A DNA stretch of 64,000 nt from Amylostereum areolatum (lineage: Eukaryota > Basidiomycota > Agaricomycetes > Russulales > Stereaceae), in contig SAXG01000011.1 in NCBI GenBank assembly GCA_012932865.1, forward strand, positions 682,001 through 746,000, written 5' to 3'. How positions within the stretch are numbered: the first letter of the stretch is position 1; each line of letters begins with the position of its first letter. The notes under the pieces were generated by a model, which ran no database searches, had not been told where the DNA came from, and was given only the letters and a program-made list of their open reading frames with translations. This document shows, in pieces, positions 10,902-20,889 of the stretch. Position numbers and translations under genes: made by a program.

Positions 10902-13019
10902 ATGTCCGACGAGCCAACTACACAGACCCCCGATGATGCGAGGACCTACGACGTGATCTGCCAGAGCATCTGCATGCTCACCTGTGTTCTCAACGACGTT
11001 CAAATCGGATCGCCTGAAGATCGACGGGCTCGCCACACTGGCTCCAGCCGCTCTGCAGCTGGCCATGGCTCCTCCCCACTCAAGGCCATGCAGCACATCA
11101 CTACCCTCCTCACTACTGGAACACCCGCAGTCCCTGAGACGCTCGATAGCGCGAAGAAGAAGTCAGACTATTATGCCAACAGGGTTATCGCCGTCACAGG
11201 ACGGGTCAGACCCGAAGACAACTCTATAGACATTCTCGCCGCCCGGAACACTCAGAAGCAGTTTTCTCCGAACAGCATGGAGCTCAAGGAGCTGAAGGCG
11301 AAGGAGGATGGTGCACATATATTGCGCGTTTGGAACGAGAGAAGGTTCGTGTTTGCGGCTCTGTGTGTCTACGCACGCTGATCTGCAGTGAAATCAGCTT
11401 CGAGGACCATTTCGCCGACACCTTCACTATACTCGACTGGTTCCGCGTCAATAAATCAGGTTTCAAGAAACGTTTTGAACTCGCTCTATATATCGTAAAC
11501 CATGCGCACTTTAAGATCGCTGGTCGCATGATCAAAGGCGAGCGTCTTTGGAAGATTCATCCCATCCACGCACTGCGTCTCCGCATCCAGTCCATATCGA
11601 TCCCAAACGCTTTACTTCCATTCGAGATCAAGAATATTTCCCGCTTTACGATGGCACTCATCAAGGAACGTGGTTTTACCCCGTCTAAGACCGACAACCC
11701 TGTCTTCGTCGTGGACCAGGATAATCTTGCCTCGTGGCTATCGCTTATTTGCGACGTGTACGAAGAACTGGACAATATCCTTATCGATTCGCCCAAAAGA
11801 GTCCCCAATGGGAGAATCGGAGGACACGACGTTTACACTGTCGCGTTCAACCTCTACATCTTACACGGCCTCCTGAATTCGGGACTTGTGGACCTCGTCC
11901 TCGAAGATGAAATTTTCTTGGCCGATCTTGAAACATCCTACGACGACGCAGCAAAGGATCGCCACAAGAAGATCGCCATCAAGATCCGTGAGTACAATTT
12001 CGACCTTGTCGTTCGGATAAATACTGACTAGCGACTGTTTGACACAAAAGCCGGCAGCTCCGCTGCGCTTGACCCTCCTGTTGACGTGGAAGACGAGATG
12101 GAAGGTGCGTCCATCATATTGACAATTGTGAATACTTCCAACACTTTTTTTCAGTTGTAACCGAGAGTTCGTGCATGCCCGGGGAGGAGCATAGCAAATA
12201 TGTCGTCCGTTATCTCAAGACAGTCGTCGCCTGGATCGAAGCCTTTCAGTGGGCTAACACTTCGCGGAATCTCTCCGTCACTCTCCATGCCTACGAAGTC
12301 CTTCTCCCTTTGCACCCATTCCGGATTCAACACCAAACGCAGATCGCGCAGTTTAAGCAGCGGCTTGGTAGCCTAGTCCACGGCGTTTCAACCGCCCAGC
12401 TTGACCTGCTCTTTGGGCGCGATAGAGCAAAATTGAACGCGACCAACATACACAACGCTACTGTCCACGCGGAGGCTGGATTGATGGCCGTAGCATGTGC
12501 TGCTTGGAATACAGAGGGCGATCAGGATCCTGCATCCCTGCAGATTGAGGACGAGGATGCGAAGCGGGTCCTTCGCGACATGTTTTCGGCGAGTTAGCTT
12601 CGGTGGGTTCTGAGTAACGTCTGCTCAGCCTCGATCATCTTCATCAGGTTCAGGAAGTCCCGATTGGCGTTAGCAGGTTATGTTGTTGGTGCTGCTGGAA
12701 GCTGCGTGCCTTGCTTGGAGAACTGAACGGCGAAGATGCTGCGGCTTGCCCCCAGTTTCTTCTCAGTGGCACCCATGCCACAGTTTTCCCGTGGTACCCC
12801 CCTCTCTGCGGTATACCCAGGAGCGTTCTGAAGTCAATGGAGGACGAGCTTATCCTGGAGGTGGAGAAACTCGCGAGACGACACACGTTTGATAATGCAT
12901 CTCATCAGAGCTCCCCAAGCAGCGCGGACTCTGAACCGGCGCACGAAGACGAAGGGAATGATCCGGACGAGCTATTGCAAGATATGCGCAAGGATCAGTC
13001 CCAAATCACCCGGCCCTGA
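10902..13019 (+). CDS. OTT_1508-like deaminase family protein, copy B
   Basis: Exons 10902-11344, 11398-11987, 12051-12104, 12155-12588 and 12648-13019 give about 630 residues in unbroken phase. The N-terminal ~400 residues (MSDEPTTQTP..., IAVTGRVRPED, FKIAGRMIKGERLWKIHPIHALR) are shared by all family copies and have no function I recognise. The C-terminal half has the deaminase signature: TVHAEAGLM (zinc His and catalytic Glu), then IGVSRLCCWCCWKL (zinc cysteines), then GTHATVFPWYPP. This fits the fungal OTT_1508-like branch of the cytidine-deaminase fold. The predicted reaction is hydrolytic deamination of a base; the substrate is unknown. The last intron would use a GC donor (GCGAGT at 12589) where copies A and C have GTGAGT. 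Only about 40 bp of native leader remain upstream, so its promoter may be lost or borrowed. Confidence 0.75.
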
Positions 13020-14112
13020 AAGCGACGAGGATTAAACTGGCTACCGTGTCGCATACACCCGAAATTTGTACAGTTCAATTACGACTCGCTCGTCCGTCTG
13101 CAACGCAGTCGGTACAGTACGATGTAGTATGTACTCGTTAACGCAGACTCGTAACCTACGGCATCAGCGCATCAGTCACAGAGTGTCCAAAGAATGAGCT
13201 TGAACCCTGTCAATGACAAGGTGTTCATCTGCGAACATGAGTCTTGAGAGCTTGAGATCTTGAGATCTGAAGATCTATTGCGGTAGGCCATGTGATGTGG
13301 TTATTATGATATTAATGTGAGAGGCGAGTGTACGGGACCAGGGTAACTTTATCAATGGGTACGTCGTGCGCTCGAGTACATCCGTGGACGGGGGGATGAC
13401 GATGACCGTGACGCGTAGGATGCAGGGGTAATTCCCAAGTTCTGCAGTTCGCCACAATTCTCGACAACGTCGGGCTGTAGTACGTCTGCCCAGTGCGTCT
13501 GCTCTTTCTTCTGAGTCATTAATCTATATCAACTCGCTCACGCTCCAGAGCCGCGCCACATGCAATCTCTTCCGGCTCGGCCTCCTCTGCCTTCTCCGCA
13601 CGACCGCGGCCGTCTTTCCACACAATGGCTGGTATGAGAACTTCGGGCACGTCGTCGGGAAGCAACCCGTGGTGCGATACGTCAGTTTTCGAGGGGGTTG
13701 GGCGCTGAGCAGTGGCAGTGAGCAGCCTGTCTCGTGGGAACTCGTGCCACACAGATGACTGTGGCTCACTGTGACTACTGCGATGCAATACATTATACTT
13801 ACACGACGGCCACTGTCACGATGTTGTGAGCCATCAATGTATCACCCCCTTCCCGCTCTCAGGAGGCCGTCGCGCAGAAGGCCAATAGGGGACGCCGAAC
13901 CAACGGGACACAGGGAGACGTTGGAACCCCCACGCCGACGCCTACGACACGCCAATACTACCTCAAGTGCGAACTTTGCGAACCAATTGTACGATGACAG
14001 TGGCGCTTTCACGCTTTCGATACGGGTATGTAAGGGTACTACGCTTTTCTCTTATCTACTCAGTGATGAGCGTCCTAGTACGTACGACATGTGCGTGATA
14101 TAAACATCCAAC
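13020..14112. other. Intergenic DNA between deaminase copies B and C
   Basis: Mostly featureless. Short direct repeats of CTTGAGATCT occur at 13245-13275. A minus-strand frame at 13519-13788 has a polar C terminus (RGRAEKAEEAEPEEIACG) that could be an exon, but I find no partner exons. Bases 14083-14112 belong to the 3' flank shared with copy A. Confidence 0.4.
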
Positions 14113-16282
14113 CTACGTCTTTTCCTGCCTGAGGTCGGTGATTCTTTCCTCATCCTGCCAGGCGTCCAGATAAATATCCAATTCAACATCATCCGATCGA
14201 GAGTCTGCGCTACTCGTGGAGCTCTGATGGGATGCAGGATCGTAAGCGCGCCGTCTGACGAGCTTCTCCACCTCCAGGATAAGTTCTGTCTCCACTGTCT
14301 CCAGGATGTTACTGCGTATACCGCATGGAGGGGGGTACCAAGGGAGGATCGTGGCGTGAGTGCCGCTGAGAAAAAACTGGGGACAGGCCGCAGCATCGTC
14401 ACTGTTCAGCTCGCTGAGCAGGGCACGCAGCTTCCAGCAGCACCAGCAGCATAAATTGCTAACGCTGATCGTCACTTCTTGAACCTAAACATGACGCTTG
14501 AGAGTGAGTAAACCCCCGAACACTACGAAGCAAACTCACTGGAAATATGTCGCGCAGTGAACACCTTGTATCTTCGTCCTCAATCGGAAGGTCTGGAGGC
14601 GAGTCCTGGGCGGTCTCAGTATTCCAAGAAGCGCACGCTACGCCCATCAGGACCGCCTCTGCATGAACAGGCGCGCTACGGATACTGGAGGCCTTCAGCT
14701 TCGCTCTATCAGGACCCAGGACCAGTTCAAGTTCGTCTTCCGTGATGCGATTGCCGAGCTGGCCAAGGAGTCGCCGTATGAACTGCGGGACCCGATCGTG
14801 TTCTTCGATTCGGAAAGGGGGTGAAGGGAGAACCAGCTCGTATGGACGGAGGGTGACGGAGAGATTCCGCGAAGAGGTAGCCCATGAAAAGGCCTCAATC
14901 CAGGCGACAATCGTCTTGAGGTAACGGACGACATATTTGTTGTGCTTCTCCCCGGGCAAGCGCAAACTCTCGGTGGCGACTGCGGATAGAATTTTCAGGA
15001 ATGACCATGACGATTGAGACAGTGGACGCACCTTTTACAGGGGCTTCCTCAATATCGATAGTGGGTTCTGGCGCAACGGAGCGACCGGCTTGCGTTCCAA
15101 GCAGTAAGTATAGGCATTCGGACGGTAAGGTCAAATCGCGCTCACAGATGTTGGTGATGATCTTCTGGCGGCGGTCATGTGCCGCGAGACCGTAAGACAC
15201 TTCGAGACGGGATGAGAATTCGTCATCTTCGAGGACGAGATCCACGAGCTGTGCTTTCAGAAGGGCGTGGAGAATCTGAAGGTTCATCACGACGGCGACA
15301 ATGTCTTTTGGTCCCACGTTAACCCGGGGTGCTCTTGTTTTTTCGGGGACCTTCAGCTCCGGTTCAAGGAGGATGTCGTCCAGCTCTTGGTGCACGTCGC
15401 AAAGGAGAGATGACCACGAGGCAAGGTTGTCCTTGTCGACGATAAAGACCTGATGACCGTTGGTCATGGACGGGAGAAAACCGCGACTGACGATCAGTCG
15501 ACTCGCCGAACGTGGAACACCCTTGAGTTCGAATGGTAACAGGTGGTCCGGAATCGATATGAACGGGATGCGGCGACGCAGAGCGTGGATGGGGTGAACT
15601 TTCCACAGTTGCTCGCCTTCGGCCATCCGACCAGCGATTTTGAAGTACACGTGGTTCATGATGTACGTTGCGAACCGCAGAATATTGACACCACCTCTTC
15701 CCGGGCCGTTGACGCGGAGGCAGTCGAGCATGGTGAAAACATCGGCGAAGTGATCCTCGACGCTAATAATTAATTCTGCAGATTAGCGGCTGCCTAGAAC
15801 GCCATCACCGCAAACACACGCCTTCTTTCGTACCAAGGTTCCAATATCTTTTCACCATCCGTTTGCGCCGTCAGCTTCTTAAACTCCATGACCTTTCGTG
15901 AGTAGTTCGAACGATTGTCCCGGATGGTGAGGATCTCCATGGTCTTCTCATTGGGCTTGATTCGGCCTGTGACGGCTATGGTCCTATTGGCAGGATTATT
16001 TGACTCCTTCGCGGAATTAGAAGTTTTGGGGGAACTGGGCGATTCCGTAGCAAGGAGGGTAGTAATGTGTTGCATGGCTTTGCGTATGGATGTACCCTGG
16101 CCACTGGCCCGGCCAGCCTCCTGAATCCCGTCGTCGCGACCAAGACAGTGGCCCGCCCGTCGATCTTGGGCCAATCCGATTTGAACGCCGTTCAGGATAC
16201 ACGTGAGCATGCATATGCTTTCGCAGACCTCGTCGTAGGTCCTCAGATCGGCGGGGGGCGATATAGTCTGCGCGTTGGACAT
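14113..16282 (-). CDS. OTT_1508-like deaminase family protein, copy C
   Basis: Exons 15822-16282, 15146-15762, 15032-15088, 14540-14979 and 14113-14484 give about 648 residues with no internal stop. The deaminase residues are intact: PVHAEAVLMG in exon 4, NLCCWCCWKL and GTHATILPWYPP in exon 5. The N-terminal half matches copy B along its length (TIAVTGRIKPNEK, FKIAGRMAEGEQLWKVHPIHALR, FIVDKDNLASW, LVDLVLEDDEF). The first intron would have a GC donor (GCGTGT at 15821) where copies A and B have GT. Exon 5 is phase 0 and begins VQEVTI. Copies A and C are closer to each other than to B or D and share the 3' flank, so one probably arose by local duplication. Function is inferred from the fold only; no targeting signal is visible. 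Confidence 0.78.
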
Positions 16283-16456
16283 GTCGATTGGTCGGATGAT
16301 CGATGAAGTTGGAGGTCAACCGGAGCGAAGGTCATGCGGAACGGCGTCAAGATGATTAGCAAGTAGAAGTAGGATCCCATTTACACTGTACATACGCGAA
16401 TACACGTCAACCGTAGTCATCCTTCCCATTCCACAGACGCGCACTCAAACACACAC

Positions 16457-17326
16457 CTAACCACGGACCCAGTCCCCCAGGCTACGCACAAGCCTCCGCG
16501 TCGCGACCTCCAGCGGCTCGTCCCTCGTCCGATCCACATCCACAATCGTCCTCTTCCTCCCCTGCGCCGCGAGCACGAGCCCCACTTTCCTCGGCGAAAA
16601 CACGATCGACAGCCCGTCGAAATCGACCTGGCCGCTCTTGACCGCGGCCCCGACCCCGACGACGCCCGCCCGCTCGCCGTACGCCCGCACGAGGTCCTCG
16701 CAGCGCGCGCGCGGCTGCATCAGGTCGAAGACGTCGCGGAAGCTCTCCTCGCGCCCCAGGTGGAGCTCCGAATCGTCCATCCAGACGTCCTCGCGCACCT
16801 TGAGCGCGATGAACAGGTCGAGGACGGCCGTTTCGCGCTGCAGGGAGGGCAGCAGGCGGTCGGTGGAGGCGGTGGACTCGGTGCCGGCGGAGGAGGTGAG
16901 CGGGAACGGGTCCGAGGTGTAGGGTGGGCGGATGAGGGAATCGTAGGCGGGGAGGTAGGACGATCGCAGGACGTGCATGCACGCTGCGAATCGGGCGCTC
17001 GTTAGTCCAGTGTGGGATACGGGGAGGAATGCCCGCTCACCGATGTAGAACGTTCGACTGACGAGCCGCAGCGACATCGCCAGCCAGTACAGCGTCTTGC
17101 GCTGCCGCTCCACGCGTCCTTCGTCGACGTTGGGACGCTGGGGGAAGGTGTGGTGCACGATGAGAAGGAGAAGGTGGGGTGGGAGAGTGCCGAGGCGCGG
17201 CGCGGGCCTGGGAGTGCCGGCGGTGAACGGGGGAGGCGGTACTCGGGCGTCGAGTTCGCGCTGCCGGGCTTGTTGAGCGTACGACGGCGGAGGAGGCAGC
17301 ATGGCTTTCTCGTCGACGATAACCAT
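16457..17326 (-). CDS. F-box-like conserved fungal protein
   Basis: Best read as two exons, 17041-17326 and 16457-16983, with an intron (donor GTGAGC, branch-like CTAAC, acceptor CGCAG) that joins RTFYI to ACMHVLRSSYLP; this gives 270 residues. An unspliced 289-residue frame also exists. Residues 1-45 are Pro-rich with PPPPSYAQQARQ, followed by LGTLPPHLLLLIVHHTFP, which resembles an F-box first helix and fits an SCF-type adaptor. The rest is a conserved fungal region without a catalytic motif that I can name. The promoter would lie in 17327-17922, shared with the divergent gene at 17923. Confidence 0.7.
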   Translation of the reverse strand: MVIVDEKAMLPPPPSYAQQARQRELDARVPPPPFTAGTPRPAPRLGTLPPHLLLLIVHHTFPQRPNVDEGRVERQRKTLYWLAMSLRLVSRTFYIGERAFLPVSHTGLTSARFAACMHVLRSSYLPAYDSLIRPPYTSDPFPLTSSAGTESTASTDRLLPSLQRETAVLDLFIALKVREDVWMDDSELHLGREESFRDVFDLMQPRARCEDLVRAYGERAGVVGVGAAVKSGQVDFDGLSIVFSPRKVGLVLAAQGRKRTIVDVDRTRDEPLEVATRRLVRSLGDWVRG

Positions 17327-17922
17327 GACGAGCGATCTTTATATGTGGGTGAGTGCGCCAAATGAGGATGGTCCGCGGTGCTGCGGCGGTGACACGAGAC
17401 GCGGTTGAGTTGCAAATCGCGGGAAGGATCGGGGAATAGACTTACCGTGCAACCTGAAGCAAATCGACGTCGACGTCGGCTGGAAGAGGTGGTGAGAGGA
17501 GCTGGGAGAGCACAGACCGTGGCGTTCAGAGAGGAGTCAGGCCACGCCAAGGGCTCTCAGGCTCTAGAGAGGATTACGTGATCGATGCATTCGCCGGGAT
17601 CCCCATCCGCAAAAAGTGGTCAAGAGAAGTATGACAGGGAGGTGTAGACGACGGCGTGTTGGTGAAGGGGTTGGACGTTGGACGTCGAGGCGACGAGGGC
17701 AAAGTGGCGAGGAACAAAAATTGGGAAATTCGAAACTCATTATTTTGTCACCCCGAAGATATTTGTTCGAAACCCAGCCGAGGTTGGACCTCTGATGCGG
17801 ATTTGATAACTATCTGGTCTAAACACGTCGAAGTTCCGGCTACAGTCGCTACTGTCACGAGCTTCCTTCACCCATCACACCCACGACGACGACGACGGCC
17901 ACCATACACCCTTTGTCTCGAA
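17327..17922. promoter_or_regulatory. Divergent intergenic region
   Basis: It separates two divergently transcribed genes (- from 17326, + from 17923) and so should hold both promoters. I see no clear TATA box. A GACGACGACGACGG run lies just before the + start. Confidence 0.4.
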
Positions 17923-19149
17923 ATGTTACCCACTTCTACGAACGGTCAGTGGGAGAAGGCAAGATACGTTGTGCAGAGGTGAATACATTTCAATGCCACA
18001 GTGCAGCGCTTCACGACGCTCTCCAGCTCGGACGTCCTCGCCGACAACAGAACCAACATCACAGAGGAAGGTTCCGACCGAGTATTGTGGTATAAGGTGC
18101 GTAGTTCTTACCTACTCGACGAAATATGCTAAGTCGCCACCTAGGAAAGCTTTCTGACCGACGACGAGATCGTTGAGCACGTCGTGGTAAGTTCGTGACG
18201 CGTTCTACATATTCACAACGCTCATCTTGCCTCAGGAAAACTCGACGTCCACCCTTCTATGGTCCATCCACAAACCAAAGCGTGGATGGTACGTTCGTCT
18301 CCACTCGCCCTCATTCCCACCGACGACGTTCATCTCTCTCGTACCCGTACCGCCGAGCGCGCCGTACCACATCCCCGCCTCTCTCTCCTTCTCCTGCAGA
18401 ACCGTGATTCCACGCACATTGTCTCCCTATTCCTCACCAGATCTCCCCACAACCTCTGCACCCCCCATAGCACGCGTTCAGTCTCCACCCACGCCCAAAT
18501 CATCCATGGACTCGGACGTCACCCTCGCCGACCAGTCCACCCCAACCTCGCCTTCACACACCTACCCGCCGCCGCCCACGCCGCCCGCCGTCTTCGTGTC
18601 CCCGCCCTCCCCCACCTCCGCCAACGCGAAGCTAGAGCAGCTCCAAGCCCGCCCCAAGCCGCCCCGCACCCGCATCAGCCCCTTCCTGCTCACCCCGCAC
18701 GCGCACCCCGCCCCGCCCGAAGCGCGAGACACCGGACTGTTCGCCCGCGCGCTCAAGATCTTCAAGAACAGCGCGCCGACCCTCTCCAACTCCTTCTCCC
18801 TCTGCGCCCTCGTCCCCACTCCCGTCTCGCCCACGACGACGCCCACCCCCGCCTCGCCCCCGCCGTCCGCCGTGCCGCTGCAGCAGGGGCGGATGCAGCC
18901 GTCCCACACCCCGCTGCTCACCTTCACCGACACCACGCCCGTGTTCACCGTCCGGGCCTCGTCCGGCGTGCTCGAGATCGACTTGGACGAGGTCGGCAGG
19001 CTCGGCGTCGATCTCGGGTTTTGGGTCGCCGTCTCGCTCGCGTACGGCGACTTTTTGACCGACAGGGAGGTCTGTGTCCTCTCTGGTCCTCTCCCGGCGG
19101 ATTCGCTCACGATCGCTCGCAGGGATACTTGGCCGCCGCCGCGGATTAG
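17923..19149 (+). CDS. Conserved hypothetical protein, Pro/Ser-rich
   Basis: Exons 17923-17944, 18002-18096, 18145-18186, 18236-19069 and 19123-19149 give 339 residues with all phases consistent. The N-terminal ~100 residues look globular (VQRFTTLSSSDVLADNRTN, ESFLTDDEIVEHVV, LLWSIHKPKRGWYVRLHSPS). The centre is a long low-complexity Pro/Thr/Ser region, and the C terminus is again ordered (VFTVRASSGVLEIDLDEV, LGFWVAVSLAYGDFL). I do not recognise a named family, and no membrane segment or signal peptide is visible. The 22-bp first exon rests on the GTCAGT donor; an ATG at 18512 inside exon 4 would be the fallback start. Confidence 0.65.
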
Positions 19150-19423
19150 GGCGCGCGGGCGGCTTGGATACTTATGTTCTTTTTTGTTGGTTCGTTTATC
19201 GTACAAGGAGTGTAATATTGCCTAAGTATAGACCCTCGTTACCCGTCCGACGCGATCCGATCGCCAGCGTGAACGCCGTAGCGGCCGTTAGAACTTGCGA
19301 CGCGAGTCCTCACGCGACGTACTTGGCGGCACGTGCCCACCCTCGGCGGGCAAAGTCACAGTGTGACTCGACCCTCGACGTCGTGAGCTATTCCGCCATG
19401 CGTCGCGAGCCTCCGACCACGCC

Positions 19424-20476
19424 ATGGATCTCGAATTGAAGGACGTGCACGTCTTGGTGACCGGTGCGCGGCTGCCTGCCCTCTCGACCCTCGCGCTGAT
19501 GCGAGCCCCGCAGGCGCCAACGGCGGAATCGGCTTCGAGACGACGCGAGTGTTCCTCGGTGCGTGCCCATCTGTCCCTTTCTAAGCACTCTATTGACCGG
19601 CGCGTCCAGAGCAAGGCGCGATCGTCACCGCCCAATACCGAAGCAGCAACGCGACCCTCCTCCCGCTCACCGCGCAGTACGGTCCCACCCGCCTCCGCCT
19701 CGTCCCCGCGGACCTCACTTCCGAGTCCGCCGTCCAAGTGCTCTTTGCGCCCTCGACGCTCGGGCGCGTCGAGGTGCTCGTCGTCAACCACGCCATCTCA
19801 GAGCGCCCCACGCCCGTGAAGGACATGACCCTCGCGCGCTGGCAGCACACGCTCGACAACAACCTCACCTCGTCCTTCCTCGTCGTTCGGGAGTACCTGC
19901 GCCAACTCGAGCACGGGGTGACGACGGCGAGCGCGAATGCATTCGGAGAACGCGCGGCGATCGTGTTGATCGGGTCGACGGCGGGGAAATATGGCGAGGC
20001 GGAGAACGCGGACTATGCGGCGAGCAAGAGCGGTACGTCTGTTCTGCGCTATCGCAAACAGGGGCAGATGTGCTTATGTATGAGAACAGCGATGATGTAC
20101 GGCTTCACCCTATCGCTCAAGAACGAGATCGTCAAAATCGCTCCGAAAGGACGGGTCAACTGCATCGGGCCAGGATGGGTGAAGACCCCAATGGCCACCG
20201 AGGCGCTGGCCAACCCGCTCACTATATACCGGGCACTCGCGACGTGCGTTCTGTCGCCCTGCTCCCCCGATTCCCACGTACTTATGGTGTTTGCGTGTTT
20301 TCAGAACTCCGTTGAAGAAGGTCGCGGAGGCGGTGGATATTGCGCAACAGATCGTCGTCCTGTCCTCTGCGAAGGTGTCGGGGCATATCACGGGGCAGGT
20401 GCTGATGATTGAAGGAGGTATGGAAGGGAGGCTGCTGAATAGACCTGTGGATTTGGGGCTGCCTGACGACCTGTGA
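19424..20476 (+). CDS. Short-chain dehydrogenase/reductase
   Basis: Exons 19424-19463, 19514-19558, 19610-20032, 20090-20243 and 20305-20476 give 277 residues. The classical SDR set is present: cofactor motif TGANGGIG formed across the first splice junction, VVNHA in place of NNAG, catalytic Ser in LIGSTAGKYG, Tyr and Lys in YAASKSAM, then RVNCIGPGWVKTPMA and the C-terminal SGHITGQVLMIEGGM. It would catalyse NAD(P)-dependent oxidation or reduction of an alcohol or carbonyl; the substrate cannot be read from sequence. The NHA variant of the Asn motif is slightly unusual. No signal peptide, so cytosolic. Confidence 0.88.
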
Positions 20477-20889
20477 AGAAGTATCACGGTGCGTCTTCCT
20501 CATTTATTCACCCTTCGGGACACACGCTCATGGACATAATAACAGGAGTGCTGCGACGAATGTATTTTGTATCCAAGAATGAAGCAATGTTGAACACTTC
20601 ACAACCGGACAGTCTGAATGCCATGTTGACGGCTTCGGCGTGTTTGTGCCTGCCTTTTTATAACTGCCAACATCTGTTCAACTCGACCCTCCCGCTGACC
20701 TTCTTCCCTCGCCTGGCACCACCATCTGCTCACCTGCCCCCCGTCACCGGCTGAAGATTTTCACTTCAAACGCACCCAGTGCTCACTCGCGGGCCGTGGA
20801 CGAACACCCCGTGACCGCTTTCCATCCTTGCTTCCCAATGGTCTTCACAACATATATATAATGACGAGCAGCTTCCGTCCGCATCGCGC
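20477..20889. other. Intergenic region upstream of the rhamnosidase gene
   Basis: It includes the 3' UTR of the dehydrogenase and the promoter of the GH78 gene; an AT-rich TATATATA stretch near 20851 is a candidate TATA element about 40 bp before the ATG. Confidence 0.45.

Noticed and set aside
9908..10903. A 331-codon transposase frame reaching upstream of 10606
   Set aside because: The extension covers the right TIR and the deaminase fragment; the true N terminus is at 10606 and the true 3' end is spliced.
13519..13793. Two overlapping minus-strand frames between deaminase copies
   Set aside because: There is no partner exon, no domain and no conserved start; left as intergenic.
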